Of a stretch of DNA of 11,021 nucleotides, positions 1 to 6,480 are shown piece after piece (within the stretch, counting starts at the first letter, position 1; the number at the start of each line of letters is the position of its first letter). The notes under the pieces were generated by a model that saw only the letters and a list, made by a program, of their open reading frames with translations, had not been told where the DNA came from and did not search any database. A program made the translations under genes and the position numbers. The stretch is taken from NCBI GenBank assembly GCA_041659545.1, contig JBAZYB010000137.1, forward strand, positions 1-11,021. The letters are read 5' to 3'. The stretch comes from Hyphomicrobium_A sp041659545 (GTDB lineage Bacteria; Pseudomonadota; Alphaproteobacteria; Rhizobiales; Hyphomicrobiaceae).

Positions 1-885
1 CTGCTGGTCGGAGCGCGCACTGAATTCGATCCTGACCTCACGGCTTGCGTCGCGCGCGGTCAGCCGCATGGGCTGGCCTCGGCCTTCCAACGCTGTGGCG
101 CTACCACGTCGGTTCTCGTTCCGGAACTGCTGTCAGCGTGGGTCGCAGACCTAGCTGCAAGAGGTGAGCGGGCGCCATCCAGTCTGCGCTTCGTTGCAAT
201 TGGTGGCGCGCCTGTCGCTGCGAGCATGGCCGACAAGGCTTGGATGTGCGGGATCCCGGTGCACGAAGGGTACGGCCTATCCGAATGCTGCTCTGTCGTC
301 GCGGTCAACCGGCCCGGTGCGCGAAGGTCCGGCACAGTTGGACAGCCGCTGCCTGGTTTGGATGTGAGGATCGACGACGGCGAGATCGTGGTGGATGGAC
401 CCACGGTAATGCGCGGCTATCAGAACGGGAGCGCTGCGGTGCGTCCGTGGCGGACCGGCGACTTGGGCGAGTTCGACGCCGATGGCTACCTGCGCATCCT
501 CGGCAGGAAGGACAATCTCATCGTCACCTCCTTCGGTCGCAATGTCAGCCCGGAGTGGATCGAGGCGCTGTTGTGTGCAGATGACAGAATTGCCGCCTGT
601 GCAGTCATCGGACATGGAGAGCCGCATCTGCGGGCGATCATCATACCCAGTCCGCGGGGAGCCGCGTGGTTCGGCGCCGTTCCAAAGACGCGCGTGCTGA
701 GCGAGCTGGAACTCATCTGCCGAGAAGCACCTGCCTACGCCGTACCGCGCGACTTCGTGCTGGTCGATCGCAACGAAGCGACCCGGCGCAATCTGCTCAC
801 GGCGAATGGCCGCTTCCGCCGGGCGCATCTGGCGAATGCCTTCGCCGCAACAAAAGACCCGGTCGCCCCCCATGACATCAAATAA
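1..885 (+). CDS. ANL-superfamily AMP-binding acyl/aryl ligase, C-terminal part (5' end outside window)
   Basis: The frame is open from base 1 to TAA 883-885 (294 residues), so the first ATG at 226 is internal and roughly the first 200-250 residues, with the P-loop, lie outside. These enzymes activate a carboxylate as acyl-AMP and usually pass it to CoA or a carrier protein. Visible ANL motifs, numbered from the window edge, are IGGAPV near 66-71, the A5 motif YGLSE at 91-95, a glycine/proline-rich GQPLPG, RTGD at 151-154 (the Asp binds the ribose), and the hinge GRKDNLI at 168-174 followed by SFGRNVSPEWIE. The distal A10 segment reads LLTANGRFRR, with Arg at residue 271 (codon 811-813) where a catalytic Lys is normal. 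It starts the operon-like run seen here and ends 12 nt before the di-iron oxidase gene. The family call is firm. Substrate is unknown; the GLLT-like A10 layout resembles long-chain acyl-CoA synthetases. Confidence 0.92.
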   Translation: MLVGARTEFDPDLTACVARGQPHGLASAFQRCGATTSVLVPELLSAWVADLAARGERAPSSLRFVAIGGAPVAASMADKAWMCGIPVHEGYGLSECCSVVAVNRPGARRSGTVGQPLPGLDVRIDDGEIVVDGPTVMRGYQNGSAAVRPWRTGDLGEFDADGYLRILGRKDNLIVTSFGRNVSPEWIEALLCADDRIAACAVIGHGEPHLRAIIIPSPRGAAWFGAVPKTRVLSELELICREAPAYAVPRDFVLVDRNEATRRNLLTANGRFRRAHLANAFAATKDPVAPHDIK

Positions 886-890
886 GGAGA
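884..890 (+). promoter_or_regulatory. Ribosome binding site of the di-iron oxidase gene
   Basis: AAGGAGA, overlapping the stop codon of the ligase gene, lies 7 nt before ATG 898. It is the best Shine-Dalgarno match in the first operon and fixes the start of the oxidase gene. It also suggests that the ligase and oxidase are translated from one message. Confidence 0.8.
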
Positions 891-897
891 TGAAAGC

Positions 898-1566
898 ATG
901 AGCTTCTATGAACGGTTGCAAACCGAGACGACGCCAGAGCGCAATGCCTTCCTTGCAGTTCCGCTCATTCAGACAGCGGTCAAGAAGGGGGCTTCACGCG
1001 AGCTCTACATCGACTTCCTCACCCAAGCCTATCATCACGTGAAGCACACGTTCCCATTGCTGGCCTTGGCCGCCGTGCATACTCGGGACGAGGCGTACCA
1101 AGACGCGCTCGTCGAGTACATGGAAGAGGAGCGCGGCCACGAGAAGTGGATCCTCGATGACATTCGCGCCATGGGGGGCGATCCCGAGGCAGTGCGCAGC
1201 GGGCAACCAGGACAGGCATGCCAGATCATGGTCGGATATACCTATTATGCGATCGAGTGGGTCAGCCCCTATGCGATGCTCGGCAGTGTGCACGTGCTCG
1301 AAGGCATATCCACGATGCTGGCGGATATGGCCGCCGACGCTATTCAGAGCGCGCTAGCATCGCCGGGTAACGCCGGTTTCTCCTATCTACGTTCTCACGG
1401 GGCGCTCGACATCGAGCACGTGGCGTTCTTCAAGAAACTGGTCGATCAGATCCCGGCCGAGGCGCACGACGTCATCATCGCTACCTCGAAAATCATCTAC
1501 CGGCTGTACGCTGACATTTTTCGCGAGCTGCATGTCCGCCATCCCGAGTATCGCGATGCGGCTTAA
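898..1566 (+). CDS. Heme-oxygenase-like di-iron oxidase (HDO; CADD/UndA/TenA-PqqC fold)
   Basis: A 222-residue, all-helical soluble protein of the TenA/THI-4/PqqC fold, often annotated as 'iron-containing redox enzyme' or, misleadingly, 'TenA transcriptional regulator'. Residues match the metal site of the HDO group: His81 in an EEERGHEKW segment, Glu135 in VLEGIS, and His167-x3-Asp171-x2-His174. Their spacing (81 to 135 to 167, then H-x3-D-x2-H) equals the His88/Glu142/His174/Asp178/His181 spacing I recall for chlamydial CADD. The sixth ligand should be one of the glutamates at 73-78. Known HDOs activate O2 for fatty-acid or amino-acid decarboxylation (UndA, BesC), N-oxygenation (SznF) or pABA formation (CADD), while PqqC and TenA lack this full set. 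Being between a ligase and an SDR suggests it oxidises or cleaves a small carboxylate or its activated form. Fold and metal site are well supported; the reaction is not known. Confidence 0.88.
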   Translation: MSFYERLQTETTPERNAFLAVPLIQTAVKKGASRELYIDFLTQAYHHVKHTFPLLALAAVHTRDEAYQDALVEYMEEERGHEKWILDDIRAMGGDPEAVRSGQPGQACQIMVGYTYYAIEWVSPYAMLGSVHVLEGISTMLADMAADAIQSALASPGNAGFSYLRSHGALDIEHVAFFKKLVDQIPAEAHDVIIATSKIIYRLYADIFRELHVRHPEYRDAA

Positions 1567-2398
1567 AAACAGGATCGCACTCATAACGGGCGCCGGCTCC
1601 GGCATTGGCCGCGAGCTGGCGATCGATGCGGCCCGGCGTGGGATGACAGTCGCGCTCGTGGGACGGAGGGCGGCAGCGTTACAGGAAACGCTCGAGATAC
1701 TGGGCGATCACACGGGGCACGTGGCGCTCCCGGGCGACATCACCGTCCCGGCTGTTCGCATCGCGCTCAGAAACTACCTCGAGCGTTGGTCGGGCAGGCT
1801 CGACGTGCTCGTAAACAACGCCGGTACCGTCGCAGAGGGTCCGCTGGCGAGCACCAGTGACGATGCGCTCGAGCATATCATGAGGACCAATGTGATCGCA
1901 CCAGCGGCCCTTATCCGCGAGCTTTTTCCGCTGCTGCAGCGGGCAGCGCCTTCGCGCATCGTCAACGTCGGATCGATATTTGGCGACATCGCCTATCCGC
2001 TCTTCAGCGCGTACTCGGCCTCCAAGTTCGGGTTACGTGGCCTATCGATCGCGCTTAGGCGCGAGCTGAAGCAATTCGGCGTTGGGCTCACCTATGCTGC
2101 GCCGCGAGCGACCAACACCGACGCGGCAGGCGCCCTCGCGCGGCTATTGGCGCCACGCGTCGATGATCCGGCGAACGTCGCACGCGATATCTGGGACGCG
2201 GTCATGCGCGATTGCGACGAGGTGTACGCGAGGGGACCGGAGCGCTGGTACGTGCTCGTGCAGCGGCTGTTTCCGCGCATGGTCGATCGATCGATCGAGG
2301 CGCAGATGGCGGATGCGCGCGTACGTGCCTACCTGGCGAGCCAAGGCCGACAGCCACAGACGCCAGACCCAGATCTCAGCCATTACCGCCATGCGTGA
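1556..2398 (+). CDS. Short-chain dehydrogenase/reductase (classical SDR)
   Basis: A 280-residue NAD(P)-dependent oxidoreductase with a Rossmann fold. Numbered from ATG 1556, it has the cofactor loop TGAGSGIG at 11-18, NNAG at 87-90, a conserved Asn112, the catalytic Ser140, and YSASK with Tyr153 and Lys157. The usual PG..T segment after the active site reads APRATNT here. A C-terminal tail of about 50 residues (LFPRMVDRSIEAQ and beyond) resembles DltE-like SDRs. ATG 1556 was preferred to ATG 1532 because it places the cofactor strand right at the N terminus. It overlaps the oxidase gene by 11 bp, which points to translational coupling. The likely role is reducing a carbonyl or oxidising an alcohol in the same pathway. 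An Arg-Arg after the beta2 strand (VGRR) favours NADP(H), but this is inference. Confidence 0.9.
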   Translation: MRLKNRIALITGAGSGIGRELAIDAARRGMTVALVGRRAAALQETLEILGDHTGHVALPGDITVPAVRIALRNYLERWSGRLDVLVNNAGTVAEGPLASTSDDALEHIMRTNVIAPAALIRELFPLLQRAAPSRIVNVGSIFGDIAYPLFSAYSASKFGLRGLSIALRRELKQFGVGLTYAAPRATNTDAAGALARLLAPRVDDPANVARDIWDAVMRDCDEVYARGPERWYVLVQRLFPRMVDRSIEAQMADARVRAYLASQGRQPQTPDPDLSHYRHA

Positions 2399-2486
2399 CA
2401 ACGGTGCTTCCTCTCCCACCAAGCAACTCGCGCTTTCCATTGCGCAAGCCGAAACGAGAAGATCTAAAGCGATAATGAGGACATAC

Positions 2487-3170
2487 ATGAACATCATCAC
2501 AAAGCATGTCTGGCCTGTTGCTGTTGCCCTGCTCATCGCGAACGCAGCAGTGCCCGCGGCGATGGCTGCTCCCGCTGCCAGGTCCCAGTATGAAGCCGAC
2601 GTGCTTGACGTCGCCAACGACTGGGCGCGGATCAAATATCTGAGCAGGTCGGACAGCGAGCGCAAGCAGAGCATGGAGCAGCTTGGCGCCAAGGCAGACC
2701 AGCTCGCGCGCAACTATCCCGATCGACCGGAAGCGCTGATCTGGGATGGCATCGTCACCAGCGAACGCGCTTCGCTCGCCTGGGGCCTTGGCGCCTTGGA
2801 CCTTGCCTCGAGCGCGCGTGATGTGTTGCTCAGAGCCGAAAGGATGGATCCAACGGCCGCCGACGCCGGAGCGCTAACCAGTCTGGGCGTCCTGTATTAC
2901 CGCGTGCCCGGTTTCCCCTTCGGCTGGGGCGACAAGGAGAAGGCGCGTGCCTACCTGCAGGCGGCAGTCGACAATGCCCCCAACGGTCGCGATGCCCACT
3001 ATTTCTACGCTGACTTCCTCTATGAGCAGGGCGAGTACCAGAAGGCAGAGCAGGTGATCAAACAGGGCTTGGCAGCACCAGCGCACCCTGAGCGGCCTGT
3101 CTGGGACCAGTACTTTCCGAAGGTGATGCAGGGGCTCTTGGAGAAAGTGCGAGCGAAAGAGCGCTCGTAG
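2487..3170 (+). CDS. Secreted TPR-like protein
   Basis: A 227-residue protein with a clear Sec signal peptide: a short basic start (MNIITKHVW), a hydrophobic core at about 9-25 and a cleavage site after AMA at 27. The mature protein is helical. The stretch LGVLYYRVPGFPFGWGDKEK (133-152) followed by ARAYLQAAVDNAP, and YFYADFLYEQGEYQKAEQVI (172-191), look like TPR helices of the type seen in periplasmic TPR/TRAP-T-component-like proteins. ATG 2487 was chosen because GAGG at 2477-2480 precedes it at good spacing; ATG 2475 would add four residues. The open frame extends much further upstream, but that part is a shadow of the SDR gene. A gap of 88 bp separates it from the SDR gene. It probably acts in the periplasm as a scaffold or partner protein. 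No catalytic motif is visible, so its contribution to the pathway is unknown. Confidence 0.8.
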   Translation: MNIITKHVWPVAVALLIANAAVPAAMAAPAARSQYEADVLDVANDWARIKYLSRSDSERKQSMEQLGAKADQLARNYPDRPEALIWDGIVTSERASLAWGLGALDLASSARDVLLRAERMDPTAADAGALTSLGVLYYRVPGFPFGWGDKEKARAYLQAAVDNAPNGRDAHYFYADFLYEQGEYQKAEQVIKQGLAAPAHPERPVWDQYFPKVMQGLLEKVRAKERS

Positions 3171-3204
3171 CCAACCGTCGCCGGTCCAGCGCGGACGAAC
3201 ATTG

Positions 3205-3855
3205 ATGATGCACAGCATGGCATCGATCTGGTCTGGCATCGGCGAGCAGCTTCGCGCGCCGAGCGGCAGATGCGGTCGGCTGATTGGACGCGCGATGGTT
3301 CTGATCAACGCCGCCCCCTATCGGCTCGCCATCGGTGCGCTTGGCGTTCAGCCAGACGACACGGTGCTGGAGTTGGGCTTCGGGCCTGGACGAGGCATCT
3401 CCACCTTGGCGCTGCTCGCGCCGCGCGGGCAGGTACTTGGAATCGACCAGTCTCCGGAGATGCTCGACCTCGCAAGGAAGGCTAACCACACAGCGATCAG
3501 CGAGGGACGAGTTCAGTTGCGGAGTGGCCGCTTCGACGCGCTGCCTTATGGCGATGGAAGCGTCAGCCGCGTGCTCGCTGTCAACGTCGCCTATTTCTTC
3601 GAGCCTGCCGGTCGGGAAATCGCAGAAATTCGCCGCGTGCTTCGACCGGGTGGACTGGCGGTGGTCTACGTCACCGACCGTGCCACGATGCGTAATTGGA
3701 AGTTTTCTGGGCCGGAGACGCACAGGCTCTACGACACCGACGAATTGCATCACCTGCTGCGCCTAGGCGGTTTCACGTCTGCGTCCATTGTCATCGAAAA
3801 GCGCAGCTTGCCTTTCGGCATGTGGGGCCTGGTGGCATCGGCTGTAAGGAGCTGA
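3205..3855 (+). CDS. Class I SAM-dependent methyltransferase (Methyltransf_11/UbiE-like)
   Basis: A 216-residue cytosolic protein with a Rossmann-like methyltransferase core. The SAM-binding motif I is VLELGFGPGRG at 54-64. The acidic residue ending beta2 is Asp81 in GIDQSPEML. Motif II/III segments are FDALPYGDGSVSRV (110-123) and VNVAYFF (127-132), followed by LRPGG at 146-150. It starts at the tandem ATGs 3205/3208, preceded by only a weak GGA; a TTG at 3202 and an ATG at 3217 are alternatives. It begins 34 bp after the TPR gene and continues the same-strand run. It may methylate an O, N or C atom of the pathway product, but nothing in the sequence tells the acceptor. The family assignment is secure. 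Confidence 0.88.
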   Translation: MMHSMASIWSGIGEQLRAPSGRCGRLIGRAMVLINAAPYRLAIGALGVQPDDTVLELGFGPGRGISTLALLAPRGQVLGIDQSPEMLDLARKANHTAISEGRVQLRSGRFDALPYGDGSVSRVLAVNVAYFFEPAGREIAEIRRVLRPGGLAVVYVTDRATMRNWKFSGPETHRLYDTDELHHLLRLGGFTSASIVIEKRSLPFGMWGLVASAVRS

Positions 3856-3911
3856 CGGAGCGGTCGAGTGGCAATGTCAACGAGCGGAAGAACTCAATTG
3901 GGCAACTGCAC

Positions 3912-4037
3912 ATGAAAAGCTTTGCATGTCTTCTGGCGGCGTTGGTTGCGGCCCTTGCGCTCGCCGCATGCGAGACCCTCCAAAACCACGATATGCCGCC
4001 GCCGGACATCGTAAACAGCCAAACTGCGCCGCGGTGA
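3912..4037 (+). CDS. Small lipoprotein (41 residues)
   Basis: ATG 3912 opens a 41-residue frame with a lipoprotein signal peptide: Lys2, a hydrophobic core (FACLLAALVAALAL) and the lipobox LAAC at 17-20. The predicted mature lipopeptide is only 22 residues and starts Cys-Glu-Thr, with a Pro-rich MPPPD segment. The layout resembles entericidin-type small lipoproteins, though no entericidin-specific motif is clear. The residue after Cys20 is Glu, not Asp, so there is no classic inner-membrane retention signal. The gene sits 56 bp after the methyltransferase gene, at the end of the first operon-like run. Its Shine-Dalgarno is poor (GGGC at 3900-3903). The frame is open further upstream, but that part overlaps the methyltransferase and does not look coding. 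The lipobox is the main support for this gene. Confidence 0.6.
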   Translation: MKSFACLLAALVAALALAACETLQNHDMPPPDIVNSQTAPR

Positions 4038-4384
4038 AATGCCGCCCGCGACACGACATCGGTGCCAGGGGGCTGGCGAAACCCGTGCGGGATGCGTTGG
4101 TCGCCACTGACAGTCAGCAAAGTGGAATTTTCGTGCGAACGAAATCATCTGCCTTCTATCGCCATTACCCGGAGGACATGCCCATATTGGCAACTTCGGG
4201 ACAAGTACGGACATGGCGGATGCCCTCAAGCTCGCCAATTTAGACAGTGCGTGGAGGGCTGCTTTCTCGGCATCTCGACGGCAGCGACGTCCCAGGAACG
4301 GGCTCTGGCCGAAGTTCTGTTGGCGCTGTCGTGGCAGTGTCGGCTCCCGGGGGGTATCCGGAAGGTTTCATCGCCGAGCTGACA

Positions 4385-4458
4385 GTCAAATTTGACCCGG
4401 CAGCATCAAGGTTTGATTGAGCGGCATCAAGGTTCTCGCCCCCCTGCTCAGTCAAATT
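4385..4458 (+). repeat. Phased TCAA-core repeat cluster with a 12-bp palindrome
   Basis: GTCAAATTTGAC at 4385-4396 is a perfect 12-bp palindrome. GCATCAAGGTT occurs twice, at 4403-4413 and 4424-4434, offset by 21 bp. CAGTCAAATT occurs at 4383-4392 and again at 4449-4458. Taken together, TCAA(A/G)(T/G)T cores begin at 4386, 4406, 4427 and 4452. Also, AATTTGAC-N3-GCAG (4389-4403) is an imperfect inverted repeat of CTGC-N3-GTCAAATT (4444-4458). The cluster ends 18 bp before the adaptor start codon. It could be an operator for the exporter operon or the remnant end of an insertion sequence. Confidence 0.65.
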
Positions 4459-4465
4459 GCCGGCT

Positions 4466-4473
4466 GGGAGAGG
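4466..4473 (+). promoter_or_regulatory. Ribosome binding site of the adaptor gene
   Basis: GGGAGAGG lies just upstream of ATG 4477. It decides between ATG 4477 and an in-frame TTG at 4417 in favour of the ATG. It also leaves the repeat cluster at 4385-4458 in the untranslated leader or promoter. Confidence 0.7.
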
Positions 4474-4476
4474 TTG

Positions 4477-5748
4477 ATGAACAAGCCGGTATCGCCAGCC
4501 GAACGATTGAGTATCGAAGCTGTGTTGCGCATGGGCAGCTCGCGCGCAGGCGGTGTTAAGCTCTGGTATCTCGTCGTCGCCGGTTTCATCGCTTTTGCGA
4601 TCGTACTCTGGCTCGTCGTCGGCCCAACCGCAACGTCTACCAAGTACCTGACCGACCCAGCCACCCGCGGGGCGCTTACGGTCGTCGTGACGGCGACTGG
4701 CTCCGTGCAACCTACTAAGCAGGTCGACGTCTCGAGTGAGCTGTCGGGCATCCTCCGCAACGTGCTGGTTGATTACAACTCGCCGGTCAAAATCGGCCAA
4801 GTACTCGCCGAGCTTGATACCGACAAGCTCAAAGCCACCGTCGACAGCTCCCGCGCTAAGCTCGATGCCGCCAAGGCCAAGGTGGCGGAGGCCGAAGAGA
4901 CTGTTATTGAGAAGGAGCAAGACTACAATCGCAAGGCCAGCCTCGTCGAAAAGCATATTACCTCGACACTGAATTTCGAGGTGGCGAGGGCTCTATATCG
5001 CCGCGCTCTGGCAGTACGCGGAAGCACGCGCGCCGATGTCGCCGTTGCCGAGGCTGATCTCAATCTCAACGCGACGAACCTTGCCAAGGCCGCCATACGT
5101 TCGCCGATCAATGGCATCGTGCTGGCGCGCAATGTCGATCCCGGCCAGACGGTTGCATCCTCCTTTCAGGCCCCGGTCCTGTTTTCCATCGCAGAGGATC
5201 TGACGCAGATGGAAGTTCAGGTCGACGTTGATGAGGCCGACGTCGGCAAGGTCAGGGAAGGCCAAAAGGCCACTTTCACCGTCGATGCCTATCCCGACCG
5301 CAAGTTCCAAGCCGAGATCCGAGAGCTGCGGTACGGCTCAGAAATCGTGCAGGGTGTGGTGACCTACAAGGCTGTGTTGACCACGGACAATTCGCAGCTG
5401 TTACTCCGGCCCGGGATGACGGCGACGGCTGAGATCGCGGTGCAGCAAGTCGACAACGGGCTTCTCGTTGCCAATGCCGCGCTGCGTTTTTCTCCGCCGC
5501 GTGAGGAAAGTGCTCAACAGAGCGGTGGGCTGTTGAAGAGCCTATTGCCCGGTCGCCTCCCATTCCGCCCGGCTAGCAGCAGGGAGGAAGGCGGCCCCAA
5601 CCGCACCGTCTGGAGGCTGCTCAACGGGACGCCGGCGCCCGTGGATGTTGTTGTCGGTGCGACCGACGGCAAGCGAACAGAAGTTGTGCAAGGCGACATC
5701 GAGCCGGGCGCGCCGATCATCGTCGGCGCGACGGCAACCGGCCGCTGA
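4477..5748 (+). CDS. macA-like: MacA-like periplasmic adaptor subunit (HlyD/RND-MFP family)
   Basis: A 423-residue inner-membrane-anchored adaptor that would link the MacB-type pump to an outer-membrane channel. A cytoplasmic N terminus of about 27 residues is followed by one membrane segment (about 29-49). The first lipoyl half is around 66-115 (VTATGSVQP, SSELSGIL, VKIGQVLAELD). An Ala/Lys/Glu-rich coiled-coil hairpin spans about 116-205. The second lipoyl half follows (IRSPINGIVLARNVDPGQTV, 207-226). A beta-barrel covers about 243-320, ending RPGMTATAEI, and a membrane-proximal domain runs to the C terminus. Residues 339-375 (Pro/Ser/Glu/Gly-rich) look like a flexible insertion in the last domain. 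Length is a little above the roughly 370-400 usual for MacA. The start is supported by GGGAGAGG. Three nucleotides separate its stop from the alternative GTG start of the ATPase gene, so the three exporter genes form one operon. Confidence 0.92.
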   Translation: MNKPVSPAERLSIEAVLRMGSSRAGGVKLWYLVVAGFIAFAIVLWLVVGPTATSTKYLTDPATRGALTVVVTATGSVQPTKQVDVSSELSGILRNVLVDYNSPVKIGQVLAELDTDKLKATVDSSRAKLDAAKAKVAEAEETVIEKEQDYNRKASLVEKHITSTLNFEVARALYRRALAVRGSTRADVAVAEADLNLNATNLAKAAIRSPINGIVLARNVDPGQTVASSFQAPVLFSIAEDLTQMEVQVDVDEADVGKVREGQKATFTVDAYPDRKFQAEIRELRYGSEIVQGVVTYKAVLTTDNSQLLLRPGMTATAEIAVQQVDNGLLVANAALRFSPPREESAQQSGGLLKSLLPGRLPFRPASSREEGGPNRTVWRLLNGTPAPVDVVVGATDGKRTEVVQGDIEPGAPIIVGATATGR

Positions 5749-5760
5749 ACGGTGGATCCC

Positions 5761-6480
5761 ATGGAAACGGAGAATAGCGTTCCGCCTATGCCCCTGGTTC
5801 AACTTAAGCGCGTCACAAAGCTTTATGGATCAGGTCAGGCCACTGTGCATGCGCTCGCCGGCATCGAGCTCAGCATCGACGCGGGCGAGTTCGTGGCGAT
5901 CATGGGACCATCCGGCTCCGGCAAGTCGACGGCGATGAACATCATTGGGTGCCTCGATGTACCCTCGTCGGGTGAGTACCTCTTCCAGGGCGTGGAGGTC
6001 GGATACCTCAACCGCAACCAACGGGCGTTGCTCAGGCGGCATTTCCTCGGCTTTGTGTTCCAGGGTTTCAACCTGCTGGCGCGCACGACCGCAGTCGAAA
6101 ATGTGGAGCTGCCGCTCACCTACCGTGGAACAGCATTCGCGGAGCGTCGGCGGCTCGCCGTTGACGCGCTCGAACGGGTCGGGCTGAAGGGGCGAGAGCA
6201 CCACACTACAGGTCAGCTTTCCGGCGGCCAGCAGCAGCGCGTTGCCATCGCGCGGGCCATCGTCACCGATCCCACAGTGCTCCTGGCCGACGAGCCCACG
6301 GGCAATCTCGACAGCAAGACGAGCCGTGAGATCATGGACTTGCTGACGATGCTCAACCGCGAGCGCGGCATCACCATCCTCATGGTCACCCACGAGCCTG
6401 ACATGGCAGCTTACGCCGGGCGCATCATCCGCTTCGTCGACGGCAGGATCACTGCAGACGAGCACAAGAAGGCTGCATGA
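5761..6480 (+). CDS. ABC transporter ATPase, MacB/LolD type
   Basis: A 239-residue nucleotide-binding subunit with all ABC motifs: Walker A GPSGSGKST (49-57), Q-loop Gln101 in FVFQGFNLL, signature LSGGQQQRVAIARA (153-166), Walker B VLLADE (173-178) followed by PTGNLDS, and switch His211 in VTHEP. The order and wording are those of the MacB/LolD/FtsE-like (type VII ABC) group, which drive mechanotransmission rather than substrate passage through the membrane. ATG 5761 was chosen because GGTGGA lies close upstream; GTG 5752 in the same frame would add three residues. It ends in an ATGA overlap with the permease gene. In Escherichia coli MacB the ATPase and permease are fused; here they are separate genes, as in many alphaproteobacteria. 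Confidence 0.95.
   Translation: METENSVPPMPLVQLKRVTKLYGSGQATVHALAGIELSIDAGEFVAIMGPSGSGKSTAMNIIGCLDVPSSGEYLFQGVEVGYLNRNQRALLRRHFLGFVFQGFNLLARTTAVENVELPLTYRGTAFAERRRLAVDALERVGLKGREHHTTGQLSGGQQQRVAIARAIVTDPTVLLADEPTGNLDSKTSREIMDLLTMLNRERGITILMVTHEPDMAAYAGRIIRFVDGRITADEHKKAA

Larger units (their letters stand above)
4038..4476. other. Intergenic region without a convincing gene
   Basis: These 439 bp separate the lipoprotein gene from the exporter operon. Short open frames exist on both strands, but none has a credible start signal or a recognisable domain; their products are rich in Arg, Ser, Cys and Trp, as expected from out-of-frame GC-rich DNA. The first 340 bp show nothing I can name and could be decayed sequence. 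The last 90 bp carry an ordered set of short repeats, listed separately. The exporter promoter should lie here, but no good -35/-10 pair was found. Confidence 0.6.

Noticed and set aside
277..921. Long minus-strand open frame across the ligase gene
   Set aside because: It is antisense to a frame with clear ANL motifs, has no recognisable domain and no ribosome binding site; a GC-rich shadow.
2471..2476. GATAAT as a -10 box before the TPR gene
   Set aside because: No -35 at suitable spacing, and transcription would begin only a few bases before the start codon, leaving no room for the GAGG ribosome binding site.
2082..2486. Upstream extension of the TPR gene frame
   Set aside because: The extension lies within the SDR gene in another frame, is Arg/Ser/Cys-rich and would bury the obvious signal peptide that starts at 2487.
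3150..3167. Hairpin CGAGCG/CGCTCG at the end of the TPR gene
   Set aside because: A 6-bp stem inside coding sequence without a T-run; not a terminator, and frequent by chance at this GC content.
4392..4420. TTGACC-N17-GATTGA as exporter promoter
   Set aside because: The -35 is good but the -10 matches only 2 of 6 positions, and the TTGACC is part of the palindrome.
4417..4476. TTG 4417 as start of the adaptor
   Set aside because: It lies in the repeat cluster without a ribosome binding site; ATG 4477 has GGGAGAGG.
4240..4956. Minus-strand open frame of 238 codons across the adaptor start
   Set aside because: Antisense to the well-supported adaptor; its product has no domain and its C-terminal Asn/Leu/Ala repeats merely reflect the TCAA-core DNA repeats.
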